From contig AJFK01000227.1 in assembly GCA_000467715.1 (NCBI GenBank), positions 120,183 through 184,182 of the forward strand: DNA of 64,000 nucleotides, given 5' to 3'. The first letter of the stretch is position 1. Each line of letters begins with the position of its first letter. Source of the DNA: Hysterium pulicare CBS 123377 (Eukaryota > Ascomycota > Dothideomycetes > Hysteriales > Hysteriaceae). Below, piece by piece: positions 1 to 11,880 of the stretch. Under the pieces are notes generated by a model that searched no databases, had not been told where the DNA came from, and was given only the letters and a program-made list of their open reading frames with translations. The translations under genes and the position numbers were made by a program.

Positions 1-1248
1 TTAAGTCCCTACAATACCGACGATCACATTGCTGTCCGCGTCCCCTGTCATCATGTCTATGGCAAGCCATGTCTTGTTACATGGCTACGGCACGAATCAT
101 CGCCTAATGAGTGCATGTTCTACAAGAAGCAGCCATTCAAAGTCCCGAAATAGGATGTTATAATGTTCTACTTCTGAGAACTTGTTATCTATTACCGCAA
201 CGCTTTGGATAGGAGCGACATCTTACCAATATACGGGTGGCAGATGGTGAAATGGTGTGCGCATGGCATCGATATTTCTCTCTTCTGCCTTGTTAGGGTC
301 TCCTTGTACCTTCTTACCACTATACTTTCCAAGTATTCGGATATCAAACGACGACATTCTAGACATTTCTATTTGGGGATACTGCATTTTCCACTCGTCG
401 TGGCGTGGACACTACAAAAGTATCTATATCACTTCGCTCTCGATGGAGCATTAGGACGATTGGTCATTCTCGTTTCCATCCTTCTCGACTGGAAGTTTTT
501 CATCCGAGGCCGATTTCACCCCACAGATCAAGCTTTGCTTATTGCATTCACAATGTTCAGCGTCTGGTGCCATGGGTCAGGCGTATTCCCCTGGATTTTC
601 TGTGGTGGTAAGCGGCACGGCATGTACAAGTAGATGAGAGCCAGATTATCAGTCTTAAGCGTCGACATAGTAGATTCGTCAGCGAACACATAAATTCAAG
701 ATGGTTTCCAATTGGACGTAGGAACGAATGCACTCGAATGGTTGATGAGACCTTGGCTGGAAAAGCCCGGCAAGTAGCAAAGAGTCTTACAATGAGCACT
801 TTACACTTTCATTGCTTCCAATACGATTCGTGATTTTGAACCCACTTCTAATCAGTTTAACAATGTGACAGCTCTATATCGATAGCATAGACTGGAAGAG
901 GCCTTATGAAGTCTACAAATTTCTCCTCTTCGTACGGACGAAGTTCAGGCTTTGTGTCAGGAGGTGGATCACTCCTTTTACCTAGTACAGAGCACGATAA
1001 ATATCTAGGCTAGGGATTGAAGCCACTTCACTATACTGACCCATCTCAACGTATAAAAGCAGTACAAAGCTCAGATAATATAGTCATTACACAAGCAATC
1101 AATAAAAAATAAGGTGTGGGCCTAGCATCTGAATTCATCTTAGACGCCAAGTGCTCATAGTAAAGAAGCATTTTTACCACGCTATATCCGCGCACCCCTC
1201 ACGTCCACCCAATACTTCCTCACTCTATACACAACTTCCCGACCTAGT
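1..1248. other. intergenic, no supported gene
   Basis: The stretch lies downstream of the minus-strand beta-galactosidase. It has several short open frames on both strands (the longest 142 codons at 205-633), but none has recognisable motifs, a signal peptide or plausible splice continuations. I see nothing functional here beyond the expected 3' region of the neighbouring gene. Confidence 0.5.
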
Positions 1249-4200
1249 TCAAGTATATCTCAACCTCCCCTCATCCCACCTAGGCCTCAACTCGCCCCCA
1301 TCAAAATTCACATCAAACCCACTCTCGAGCACATACTTCTCCACAATTTCAACCCCAATTTCCGCCTCCTCCTCACTCTGTGCCCAAACAGCGACTCCCA
1401 CCGTATTAACCCCATCGTAATCCAACACGCCCACCGGAACAGGGAACTCAACCTGATTCCCCACCCAAGGATTAAACCGCGCATACTGATACCCATTCAC
1501 GAAAAGTAACGCCCTCAGTTTCTTCGTCTTCAGCGCTGACAGCCGGAACGCGAGGGAAACGTCGATACCAGAGGGGATGCGGAGGGGGAAGGTGGTACGG
1601 TAGAATTTGACGCCCGGACCGGAGAAGCTGAGGGGAGGAGAGGAGGAAGTAGGCCAGGCGGAGTCGTTGAAGCCGGGGAGATGCCAGCCCAGGCGCTCGG
1701 CTGTGAGACCGCCTTCGTTGTAGACGCCGCGGATGGGATCGATGTTGGACTCGCCACCTGCGGTTCCGGCTACTTTCCAGGATGTGAAGGAGATGTTGGT
1801 GCCGAGGAGCGTGGCATTGATGATGCCGCGTGGGTTTAGGGCGGCGGTTGTTTCGTCGTGGCCGCTGTTGTCTTGGATTACGAGGAGGATGTTTTCAGAG
1901 GCGTTGAGAGTCGTGTTTGTGAAGGAGAGGGTGGCGTTTCTGGCGTCCATGGTTATGTTGCCGAGGAATGAGCCTAAGAAGTGGCCGTTTAGCCAGGCGC
2001 TCCAGCCGAAGACGCTTCCTCCTTGCACATTTAGGAAGACTCCGGTTGCGGAGGTGCCAGTGAAGCGGCCGCGCCAGAGGTGGATGCCGTTGTGGAATCC
2101 ATATTCGTCTATGTAGAGATAGGGAAGGGTGGCGTTTTTGTAGACGGATGGTGTGGTCATGTGGTCTGCTGCTACCCATGCTGGACCGGAGTCGTTATAT
2201 GATGGGAGGCGTTCTGGGAGACTGTCCTGCACTTTCCAGGGGCCGAGTGTGGGAATTGAGGTGCTGTGCGCATTGGGCTCGGGAATTTGGGCACGTAGAC
2301 TAGAGTACGAAGTTCTGGACGTCTTGAGGAGTTTGCCATTCCATCTGATAGTACGTGCGCTTGCTTTGGCGAAGACTTCAATGGTAGTCACGTTGCTGGA
2401 ATCGCCGGTGATTTCAACGGTATCCTCATTCTCGCTATATGAGGCACCGCGTACGAGGTATGGCCCTTGGACAAGCACTGGATCCTGTTAGTTTGCTCTA
2501 TGCTGCACAGTGCTGTGCTTACCTGTCTTGTCAGCAGGAACTGATGGATCGGTCGTCAAGGCAGGTGCCCAGAAAGGGTAAGCATATGTGCGATCTAAGA
2601 TCACTACTCGGATATTCTTGTCAAGCTGTAATACTGTCATACCGATGTCCTGGACAAAGCTGACTAGAAGACCACGCTTGTCTGAGTGGAAGTGCACGTT
2701 AGAGCAGCCATTACAAGATGAAATAATACCGTTCTTTCCATCCGCGAGGTAAAATTCTCCAGATTCACCTGTTGGAACCCAGAGCACAATGGTAGGGACT
2801 CCATCAAGCATTGCATATGTGAGCACTTCTGCCGTCGAGTAAACCAAAGTATAAGGACCAAATTGGAAGTCGGTAACAATGATTTTAGATTGGTGGCCTT
2901 TCAGAATGATCGACCCATCTTGCTGCGGTACAGTCAAAGCTCCAACCGACGTATTGACTCTGAGCTGGAATGACTCGACTGTGCTGGAGGAGGTATTTGC
3001 GTGAACCGTAACGTAAAATGCACCATTAGTTTCCGGATTTCTAAGCTCAGTGGCCAATATGTTCGCGTTCGTCGAATAAGACGTACTGTTTCCGAGGCGA
3101 TTCGTCATCGTAAGGTCTTCAGCAACTCGTGTAAACAGTGCTAAATTCTTGGTCTCGTAGTACTTGTCTCTCAGAGACCGATCTTCTGCAATAGGCGCCG
3201 AGTAGTCGTAACTTGTAGCTACTACCGTTGCGGCGAGCCAGCCCCAATTGGTTCCACCATAGATCATGTAAAGGTTCATCGCGGTGACTCTCTCAGCAAT
3301 ATTATGGCGGTAAAATAGATTCGCGAAGTCCCAGTCGGAATTCTGCACGCATCCTTCTGCTGGTCCATTCCATGGATTGTACGCGCCGCCCTGAAACTCT
3401 GGCATAAACTCTGGCTGAGTTGGAGACACCGAATGGAAATGTTCGTAATACTCCTGGACTTTGAAAGGAACATATGCGCCGTTGGTACCAGTACATTCGT
3501 CCAAATGACAAGACCAGCATGCGGGATAAGAATCCACACCATAGATATCGACATCCCCGCCAATTCCAGCTCCATAGTCTTTGGACCATGACTTGCTGTT
3601 CATGTTCGGATTGTTGTGGAAAAGAGGAACGTCAATACCATTTTCGCGAGCGTTCGATTCTAGAAGTTCCATATAGGCAATTCCGGTATCATTCGGAATC
3701 TTCCTATTCGCGTCGGTCCATTGATACCCGTACTCGTTTTCAATCTGGTAAGTGAGCGCATTCTGGCCGGAAGAGACCTGATACTTTGACGTTATCTTGG
3801 CAAATTCAGTCTGGTATGGCTCCCATGCTGCCGTGTACCGAGAATCGTTATTTCGGAGGCTTCCATAATCACCAGTTGTGACCCACAAAGGAAATCCGCC
3901 ACCGTTGGATTCAGCATTAACGTACGGACCAGGTCGTACAATTACATAGAGCCCTATTCGATGTGCGATTTCGAAAATGCGTGTAAAATCGTGAGCTCCA
4001 TTTTCGAAATCGAGGGTAGTTGGGCTGGGTGCGTGATATCCCCAATGACCGTAGATGCTCACAGCGTTGCACCCAGCGGCCTTGATTTTTTGAAGGACGT
4101 CTGTGGATCGTTAACTAAATCAAACCAAGTCGTTGGAGACCCTTAAATAGATGATCTGTTTCTACCTACCCTCCCAAAGCTGAGGTACTGGAAGGCGCCA

Positions 4201-4425
4201 GTAATGAAACTCTCCGGAGAAGATGAAGATACGTGTTCCATTGACCATGACGCTGAAATGATCCCATTGAACAACGTCGCTGAAGCCATCATTGTGAAGA
4301 GGCCATTGAGAAGCTGAGGTGTTTTGCCCGGCTGCCGGTCCTATCAAGAGAAGGTTGCATAGCAGCGACAATGTAAGTTGTATTAGGAGCCAGGGATTAC
4401 CCATTGTGTTGGCTCCAAGAAGCAT
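1249..4425 (-). CDS. secreted beta-galactosidase, glycoside hydrolase family 35 (3 exons)
   Basis: Exons 4170-4425, 2523-4100 and 1249-2477 join in frame to about 1020 residues, the usual size of fungal LacA-type enzymes. The N-terminus holds a hydrophobic signal segment ([18 protein letters not shown]). The GH35 barrel follows with [27 protein letters not shown] and [13 protein letters not shown]. The acid/base glutamate is seen in [11 protein letters not shown] (about residue 205) and the nucleophile in [15 protein letters not shown] (about residue 315). The C-terminal half carries the jelly-roll lid ([20 protein letters not shown]). In this family the enzyme removes terminal beta-galactosyl residues from pectin and xyloglucan side chains outside the cell. 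The intron 2 acceptor that keeps the frame follows GATCCAG, not the CTAACAG seven bases earlier. Start taken at 4425; an in-frame ATG 21 bases inside is an alternative. Confidence 0.93.
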
Positions 4426-5310
4426 TGAACGAACGAGGTATGAGAACCATAGCCGGGGCCTAGAGCACTTGTATTCATTTTTGGAGAAATTGTCTAGCCC
4501 AAGAACCGGGTTGCCCGTCTGCGGAGAAGTGTGGCTGGGATATGATGTACCTGCAGAAACTGGTCAGGAAGCCGATGATGATGATGTCGTTTGTGGTTCT
4601 TCAGATATTAGTTAAACGCGGAGACGGAGCTTAGATCGTCGCATCTCCCCATTCCAGCTTTAGAATAACCGAGACCACACCCGTGTCCAATAACGCGACT
4701 CCTGTGTCGACTTTGTGCAGTGCAGGAATTTTCCACCAATCTATCAGGCCGTCGAACGGTTCATTCTCCGATCTTCCAAAGATCGGGAGGCGGATGTGGT
4801 ACGCCTTCAGGCAAGTTTTCCGGAGCCACGACTGGCTCACTAATATGGAGTATGAAGTGTGGAGCGTGCTAGATGTTCGCAGAAGTCGGTCGAGTGTTGA
4901 ACGAGGTGCACAGCAAGGCTTCCACACTAAGCCTCATAGAGAGAGCTTGAGCACGGACCATCGCAATAGGGTTTCCCCAAGGCTGTCACACCTAGACACC
5001 ACCACCCTCACCTTTGGCTATCAAGGCAACGACAGGCATCATGATCCCTCACCATTCATCTAGTGAACTCAACCATAACCTTAGTCACCGACTCATGGCA
5101 CTGACCGGTTGCCTCCGAAGGATCAATAAAGACTTCATCGCTGTTCCTGAGTGGCTGCTGCCTGGTCAATGTGCAGCTACGCCGTAGATCATAACATAAA
5201 CATAGCTTCCTATAAGTACCGCATCTCAATTGATTTGTTTCTGTCAGTCTGAAATCTTGTTTCATACCACGGTGCTTCGCATTGAACCAGCAACTTATTA
5301 ATTGCCCAAA
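4426..5310. other. shared upstream region of the GH35 and rvt genes
   Basis: This is about 885 bases between divergently transcribed genes, so it must hold both promoters. Short open frames at 4631-4927 (-) and 4683-5063 (+) show no recognisable motifs. I do not recognise a specific regulator site. Confidence 0.5.
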
Positions 5311-7953
5311 ATGTCCGCAGCATCGAGTGTCCTGTCGCAGACTCTCCAGTCCATTACGACCACCAAGATGCGTGAGCAGGACAAGCGCAGAAAGTCATTC
5401 GAAAATCACAAATCCAGGATTATTCAGGATGCCGATAAGACAGATGATCTGGTCGAGCGACTCAAAACCCTCTTGCTCGGGATCAAAAAAAATTCATCCA
5501 TCAATACTGGCGTTGGGTACCTCGACGATGATCTCAAGAGTCTGATCGCAAACATCAGTCGCTATATCGAACAGTCTCAATATGATCCATCAGTCTCTCC
5601 CGCCATTCTTCAAACTTTCGAAGCCTCCCTCCGCAACAAACTCGAACAAGAAAGCCATCGCCTCAACTTCGCGGACCTGTACTACCGACTGCTTGTTGAA
5701 TGGGTCGAACCATCCAAAGAACCGATCTCATACTCGGAGCAGACATCACTGGATGGGCCATTTGAACACGTCGAGCGTGATCGCCTCCAGCAGCTAAAAG
5801 ACAAGTTCGCTCGAGTTGTCTTCGTGCCACGAGAGACAGACGAAGTGGAAATCGACAATTACATGAGATCTTTTTTCGAAGGAGACCAAGCGTCTGAAAC
5901 CCTCAAAAACTTGCGTGACGCTATGCGTTCTTTTGGCCAGACTTTCATGCAAAAGAAGAATCCCTTCGACCAATATATTCTGAAGGATTGCATCAGGGCT
6001 CTATTGAGGAACGAGCTCCTGAATGACGGCCAGAAGATGACTATGAATGACTTTGTTGGAAATGAAATTGTCCTCAATGAGATCGCAGACGTCTTGAACC
6101 TTCGCTTTGCTGATCTGAAAGGCTGGTCTTGGGAAGCAGATGAAGGAATGTACTACGAGCCACGTAGACAAGCGAACGGAAAATATCGCATCATGATGGA
6201 CCAAGAGATACTGCAGGCGATCTTTCTGCATTACATTGCGGTTTCGTGGTGCACTGAATTCAAGATTCGGTTCAAGGAGATTGCTGCCGATCGTAAATTT
6301 TGGAAAGGTCCCACTACCATGAGCTCTGAGGAGGAAGACCGATTCTTCTATTTCAATGGGCTTAAACCTGCCACCAATGGCATTGAAAACGTAAAACGGA
6401 CCGAACACCTCGACACCTTCTTTTGCTCAGCTCTTCCGGAGAGTCTATCTGATGGTGGTGACCCCTATGGCGGAGACTCTGATCACATCGATTCAGACAA
6501 AACTGGACTAGGAATGCGCCAAAAGCTACTTCGGCAGATTGCTACCGATGTTATTGTCCGACGCTCATTGTATGGGGATGTTGCAGTTATCCAATCTGAT
6601 CTTCAATGGTTCGCTACGGGGATCCCGCACTCCACCCTCTTTGCGATACTCAGATTCTGGGGCGTCCCCGAAGAGTGGATCATATTCTTCAAGAAATTTG
6701 CAGAAGCGCCCTTGAGAATGGACGAGACACCCGGAAAGGATGTGCGCATTCGAAAACGCGGTATTCCTATCACCGATGCCTTCGAAAAGCTTTTTGGAGA
6801 ATGCGTGTTATTTGCGATGGATGTTGCCGTAAATCAGCTATCGGGGATGACACTTTATCGGTTCCACGATGATCTCTGGCTATCTGGTGAACCTGGCCCA
6901 TGCGCCACTGCTTGGGAAGCTATCAAAGGGTTCGTCGAGGTTCTTGGACTTGAAATCAACACTACCAAGACCGGCTCCATCTATTTATCTGACAAGACTA
7001 AGGACTCCGAGATCGAAAAGAAATTGCCCGGAGGTGACATTTGCGTAGGAATGCTCAAGTTGACGGGTTCCGGTGAATGGGCTATTGACAGGCCTCAGGT
7101 AGATGCTCATGTCCGACAACTTCACAAACAGCTCGGGGCATGTACCAGCATCATTTCCTGGGTTCAAACCTGGAATTCGTGCATGGGGCGATTCTTCCAA
7201 AATACTTTTGGGAAGCCGGCGAACTGCTTCGGCCAAGCTCACGTCAACCAGATCTTGGAGACGCACACGCGAATGCAAAAGGAACTTTTCGAAGGCACCT
7301 CCTCTAGAGGCAGCGTGACCGAGTATCTTAGGAACGTTATTTCCCGACGCTTGGGGGTTTCTGATGTACCTGACTGCTTCTTCTTTTTACCTGAAGAGCT
7401 CGGGGGACTTGGCCTCCAGAATCCTTTCGTTTCATTCTTCGCTGTCAAGCACCAACTGTACAAGAACCCACAGGACCGCATTCGGGAATTTGAGACGGCG
7501 GAGGCGAAGGCATATAAGCAGGACAAGGAAGCATACGAAGCACTGGCTGATCAAGACAAGCGCCGGCGACTGCGAAGAGTCTTTGAGCCCGAGAACCAGA
7601 GGGCTCCCTCAACCACCGACGCTTACATGTCGTTCGAGGAATATACAAAGAACCGCGAGATGTACAGCACACACCTAAACGCAGTATATGCCGACCTCAT
7701 GCAACGACCAACGACGAAGGAAATTGAACTTACGCATGATAATCGAAATCTGTTCACGGGGTTGAAGTATTCCCATTCTAAAGGATGGTACGATTTGACC
7801 TCGGAGAAGAAGTGGGTCATGAACCTCTACGCTCAGGACTTGATGAAACAGTTTGGAGCGCTTAGCATTGTGGATAAGAATCTCCTTCCTTCGGGTGTCA
7901 TTACTATGCTTAAGGAGAAGAAAATTACTTGGCAACTGATTTTGTGGGACTAG
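5311..7953 (+). CDS. rvt: cellular reverse transcriptase of the rvt class (domesticated RT)
   Basis: A single intron-free frame of 880 residues from ATG 5311; the frame is open slightly further upstream but only from a TTG. The N-terminus (about residues 1-110) is charged and helical, with SQTLQSITTTKMREQDKRRK, which I recognise from fungal rvt proteins. RT motifs are in order: motif A with D430 (VIQSDLQWFATGIPH), motif B (RKRGIPITDAFEKLFGECV), motif C F-H-D-D with D520/D521 (YRFHDDLWLSG) and motif D (LGLEINTTKTG). A long insertion before motif A (RRQANGKYRIMMDQEILQAIF) matches the loop reported for rvt. Known for the family: single-copy, non-mobile genes in fungi, other eukaryotes and some bacteria, polymerase-active in Neurospora and induced when translation is inhibited. 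All catalytic aspartates are present. No endonuclease, integrase, RNase H, LTR or poly-A tail is visible. It ends 29 bases from a convergent gene. Confidence 0.9.
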   Translation: MSAASSVLSQTLQSITTTKMREQDKRRKSFENHKSRIIQDADKTDDLVERLKTLLLGIKKNSSINTGVGYLDDDLKSLIANISRYIEQSQYDPSVSPAILQTFEASLRNKLEQESHRLNFADLYYRLLVEWVEPSKEPISYSEQTSLDGPFEHVERDRLQQLKDKFARVVFVPRETDEVEIDNYMRSFFEGDQASETLKNLRDAMRSFGQTFMQKKNPFDQYILKDCIRALLRNELLNDGQKMTMNDFVGNEIVLNEIADVLNLRFADLKGWSWEADEGMYYEPRRQANGKYRIMMDQEILQAIFLHYIAVSWCTEFKIRFKEIAADRKFWKGPTTMSSEEEDRFFYFNGLKPATNGIENVKRTEHLDTFFCSALPESLSDGGDPYGGDSDHIDSDKTGLGMRQKLLRQIATDVIVRRSLYGDVAVIQSDLQWFATGIPHSTLFAILRFWGVPEEWIIFFKKFAEAPLRMDETPGKDVRIRKRGIPITDAFEKLFGECVLFAMDVAVNQLSGMTLYRFHDDLWLSGEPGPCATAWEAIKGFVEVLGLEINTTKTGSIYLSDKTKDSEIEKKLPGGDICVGMLKLTGSGEWAIDRPQVDAHVRQLHKQLGACTSIISWVQTWNSCMGRFFQNTFGKPANCFGQAHVNQILETHTRMQKELFEGTSSRGSVTEYLRNVISRRLGVSDVPDCFFFLPEELGGLGLQNPFVSFFAVKHQLYKNPQDRIREFETAEAKAYKQDKEAYEALADQDKRRRLRRVFEPENQRAPSTTDAYMSFEEYTKNREMYSTHLNAVYADLMQRPTTKEIELTHDNRNLFTGLKYSHSKGWYDLTSEKKWVMNLYAQDLMKQFGALSIVDKNLLPSGVITMLKEKKITWQLILWD

Positions 7954-7982
7954 ATCGGAAGATAGTAGTAGGCGTAGATATC

Positions 7983-8767
7983 CTACCCTGAGTGTATCTC
8001 CCACTCCGACCATGTTTTCAGCGTTTTTTGTCTTAGCACCATTTGCTCTGCCGTATTTAGACAATACAGTATCAATCTTCTCCTCAGCCTTGAGTCTGAA
8101 GCCTCAACGAGGGAAGCGTTATCCAAGTCGTCGGAGAACTCATAGGATCGATATTCGTTGTTTGCCCAGCCGGTAGCTATTCCGTCCTTGTTAAGATGAA
8201 ATGGAAGAATAAATCTGACGCCATACCTTGAGCATTAATTGAATCAACCCAGTCATCGGTGAGGAAGTGAAGAAAGCAGCCATGAGAAACTACCGCAATT
8301 TCCTTCTCTGGTCTCGATTTGAGCCGCCGCCGGGCTACATCAGCTCTGTCGTATATTGCTGCAGCCGCGGTCGATGCTTTTCCTTGCTAAGCAAGCAGCA
8401 GCGTTAGCCTTTGCACCGCACCCTTTTGAGGATGTTATCACGCCAACAAAGTAGAAGCACTGACCTTCTCGTGCCAGCCGTCTTCCACGTGACTAAAATC
8501 AATCGGGGAATCTTTGAACTCCTCTTTGATCACACTTAGTTCGCTGCCGATATCGTAGGGCAGATCGCTTGCCTCCTGCAGCTGTGGCAGAGCCAACACT
8601 TTCACGCCTCGCTCCATCTCTGGTGCGAAGCTCAATAATGCGGTATAGTTGGCCCGACGGAATGGGGAGGTGACCACAAGCTCAACTTGGTCATGGTTTG
8701 GAAATGTAGCTGCAAATTCACGGCACTGATGCTCACCGAACGGCGTGAGGGAAGGGCCCTGATCAGT
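7983..8767 (-). pseudogene. histidine phosphatase (phosphoglycerate mutase-like) gene lacking its first exon
   Basis: Three exons join in frame: 8465-8767, 8227-8386 and 7983-8176, about 219 residues. The reading starts in DQGPSLTPFGEHQC, the normal second segment of this family, and includes VTSPFRRANYT and the second catalytic histidine in VVSHGCFLHFLTDDW, then TGWANNEYRSYEF. Family members begin with an R-H-G/A phospho-acceptor strand. I searched the minus strand from 8768 to 9225, where the next gene ends, and found no codon pair for Arg-His in any suitable setting. An in-frame ATG at 8803 would need intron read-through and still gives no RHG. I therefore call it 5'-truncated and probably inactive. 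An unrecognised remote exon is the alternative. Confidence 0.62.
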
Positions 8768-9225
8768 CTGAAATTGTATAGATGAGGTTACAGATCGTGT
8801 CAAGATGTATATTAGCTCTCAGGAGTGAGATCAGATGAGCATGACTTGGGTGGAACCTGTGTTGAATTTAGCTATCTTTAGCTTCTTTCCCTCTGGCCCA
8901 TTTAGAAACCGTGTTGCTGTAGGGGCGAAAAGTGAGGGGTTACGCTTTGGAAATTTATGTACGAAGACATCTAGGAGTTTTGCCCGTGCACTCTCCAACC
9001 ATTAATGCAACATTCAGCATCATGCTTCCCAGCCATTCATCCACTGAGTTTACCTATAACACTAGTCACCGATTCATTTATTTTCTAGTAATCGCGATGT
9101 GGGTCACGTGCTGTGAAAGGCCTCTTGCTTAACTAATCCGGACACTAAGTAGATCCTATCCCAACCTCTCGCCGCTCAACATCCTTCATCATCAAGCTTT
9201 CTCGTTCTCTTACTTGGTATAGAGC
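8768..9225. other. intergenic, no supported gene
   Basis: Lies between the broken 5' end of the phosphatase relic and the stop codon of the minus-strand AAA ATPase. A 66-codon open frame at 8932-9132 (+) has no recognisable features. The absence of the RHG-coding exon here is the main point of interest. Confidence 0.5.
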
Positions 9226-11413
9226 TCACGGCAGCCACTTCGACGGACCTTCAGATTCATCAACAGACATGAGCAACGAATTTTGTCGTCCGATTCCCCG
9301 AAAGCCCTCGTCGTGTGATTCTGCAATTTTCACTTTCTTCAACCTGATCAACGATGCGTCGAAGTCTCGCCTTACTTGCAAAACGGTATTGATATGCTGG
9401 AGTTGCAGTTTCTCTCCGTTGTGACGGGCTAGCGTACGTGCAGTGTTGACTGCGTTCGAGATTTCCCGACCGTTCATATCATCCCGGACGAGGCTATCAA
9501 CGGCGCTATCCATGTCAAGCGAGATCTCTTCTGCCAAGATGGAGTTGAGAGACTGCCTCCATAAGATGCGGCGCATTTCAATTGCCGGAGGAGAGTATTC
9601 AAGGGCGAGATGGATTCGAGATTTCACAGCGGGGTCGAAAACCGCGACTCGATTCGACGTAAGAAATACGATGCCCGAGAAGTACTCGAGGTGCTTGAGA
9701 AAGACTGATGATGGTCTCAGAGTTTATTAAATCGGTATGAAAAGTATACACTGACCAGCAACCAATGCATTCCTTTCCGTGCCATCTCCTTCGCTCTCCT
9801 GCCGAGCTTCGAGAAAGACGTCGGCTTCATCTAGCAGTACAATAGCTTTCCAGGTGGTAGCATATTGCAGCACATTCTTAAGTCTGTATTCAAAGTAATA
9901 TGGATGATTGTACTTGTTTAGTTCACCCATGGTGGTGCTCAGTAAAGCCTTCTTCGTCATCTCGGCAGCGGACTCTATCCAAGGTAAGAATAAATTGCAT
10001 CGATTCGCAATGACAAGATTGACACTCACCTGCAGTGAGCGTTTTCCCAGATCCTGGCGAGCCATGAAGGAGAACCACAAGACCTTTACCCTTTTGTGAT
10101 GACTGATCCCGTGCATTGTCTGGGAAGGTATGGGACGCCGTCAATGCTGAAAGCACTTGCTTTTGATTCTCTTTCAGAACCAGAGAGTCGAACGCGTTTT
10201 CCTTCCACGGCGGATCACAGAGATTGTCGACGTAGAACCTACACCAATCTTTGCGAGTCAATGAATAACCATATGCGAATGGTGGACAGAGCAAGGGATC
10301 GACTAGGTTCTTGCCGCCTGGTTTGGCTTTTCGGTGAGAGTGAATGACCACCTGTTCAAGATGGTTTTCCTCCTGGAAAGTCTTACGATCAAGGACAACT
10401 CGGCCTGTCTCCTAGCAATTGCACTCTTGTTAGTTAATTGTCAAGAGTTACATAGAGAGACTTACTGTGTACGGCATCCAGACTCCCGCCCATTCCAACA
10501 TGTCCGGGTCATAGAAGTCCACTGGTGGTTCTTTGAGAAACCTGGCAAGGCCATCATAACACTTCACAAAGATTCCATTCAAGTCGAGGAAACGGAGTCC
10601 CCGCTCGGAGAGTTTCTCTTTTAAGTTGCGTTGGCCTTCCACGAATTGTAATGGGTATAAAGGCAGATCAAGGATGCCCGCAGGGTGCTCCGCAGCAAAA
10701 CATCTCTTCTGGATAACACGCATAATGTGCGTAGCATCCCCAACATCGGCGCCATCGTAGTCGGTATACGTGCAATGTACCTCAAAGAAAGGTCCTATCC
10801 TTTTGTTCACTTCGTAAGCTGCCTTTTTGCAACGTAACAACCATGGATGTCCATCTACAACGGTATATAGCAGATCACCTGGTCGATAAATGGTCCACAG
10901 TTGAGAGAAAGTGATACACTTCTTCCGGGTCATGTTATCGAGGCGTGCCTTATCACGGCCCAGTTCCGCCTTCATGAATCCCAAAAGCAGATTGAGGTGC
11001 ATTCGTGTGATATCGTCATCGATGGATTGCCGGAGTTCTTCCAATTCATGCCAATAATGGAACAGCATTTGGAAAGGAGGTTCCATCTCGAATGGACTTT
11101 CGAAGTCGGAGGCGACGGTAGGGTGCGATCCAATGAGCTCGCGGAATACTTTTAGCAGATGGCTTGAGTTGATCTCCAGTTGGCATCCCTCCAACACATT
11201 CTTGTCGTTGAAGGTTTTGGTCACGACGAGCGCGTAACTTTGGTCTGCGTCGGCTCCGTCAATCTTCAGGTCATCTTGTGCCGCGACCTTCTTTCTGCCG
11301 TCCTTTCTATCTCTTTCGTGCCATATCCTGATCTCACATTTCCCTCCAATTTCTGGCGCATCATGCTGTCCAAATTGGTCCGATTCATCAAGCGCTGGTA
11401 TCCGTGGGGCCAT
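9226..11413 (-). CDS. AAA-type ATPase with N-terminal DUF7025 region (4 exons)
   Basis: Exons 10466-11413, 10030-10411, 9756-9974 and 9226-9704 join in frame to about 675 residues. Residues about 90-300 match the fungal DUF7025 module (LLKVFRELIGSHPTVASDFE, YRPGDLLYTVVDGHPWLLRC, VHCTYTDYDGADVG, CFAAEHPAGILDLPLYP). The AAA core has Walker A LLHGSPGSGKTLTA (about 430), Walker B IVLLDEADVFLEA (about 490), sensor-1 region FSGIVFLTSNRVAVFD and arginine-finger region FDPAVKSRIHLALEY. The C-terminal helical lid is charged. Such proteins are common and variable in Pezizomycotina; the substrate is unknown, and remodelling of a protein complex is inference from the AAA fold. It is transcribed away from the NACHT gene starting 467 bases beyond its own start, which suggests shared promoter DNA. 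Confidence 0.9.
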
Positions 11414-11880
11414 GGCACTTGATAGTGATAAAAGAAGCGTGGGGATGAATCATGTAAGGCGGAAGCTTGACTTGGGCATTTTCCGCCGCTACCTTGTCTC
11501 AGCTCGAAGAAGGCTGACAAATTTCAGGCAAGCGCAGGGATGCGGAGGTATTTAATGCACCTGCAGACGATACGCTGAGGCAAATTCTCCTGTGCACTGG
11601 CTCTAGCTGAGCTGCTATTTGGTGGAGTGTACGTTCCGCGAGGGGATGTAAGCCACACGGCTTAGCATGTATCCCAGGCAACACTCTCAGTGGGGGCCAT
11701 AAACTCAACACGGAACTTTCGACCCCGCCTCAAAGACAAGGTCCAAGCACAGCATGCCTATAGGGACATGTTCCAAACTGGCGTGATCCCTTTGATGCTA
11801 TCCACATTCATCCCAGCAGAAGATAGACTTTCAAGCTCAGCGACTTACAATACCCACTTTTTCCATGTGGTTTGCCCACT
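11414..11880. promoter_or_regulatory. shared intergenic region of the AAA and NACHT genes
   Basis: 467 bases separate the two divergent start codons, so both promoters must lie here or overlap it. I see no clear TATA box or repeated operator. The assignment rests on gene geometry only. Confidence 0.4.

Noticed and set aside
205-633. 142-codon open frame at the left edge
   Set aside because: No recognisable motif, no splice continuation, and overlapped by frames of similar length on both strands.
1530-2491. Long frames on both strands over the beta-galactosidase gene
   Set aside because: They are shadows of the GH35 coding frame, which has clear catalytic motifs.
2478-2522. Splice acceptor CTAACAG for intron 2 of the GH35 gene
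   Set aside because: It puts the third exon in the wrong frame; the acceptor after GATCCAG keeps it.
5302-5310. Extension of the rvt protein upstream of 5311
   Set aside because: The extra codons start from TTG; the first ATG is at 5311 and gives the usual family start.
8438-8803. Intron-free reading of the phosphatase as a 121-residue gene
   Set aside because: It reads through splice sites at 8767 and 8464 and loses the VVSHG part; the spliced model matches the family much better.
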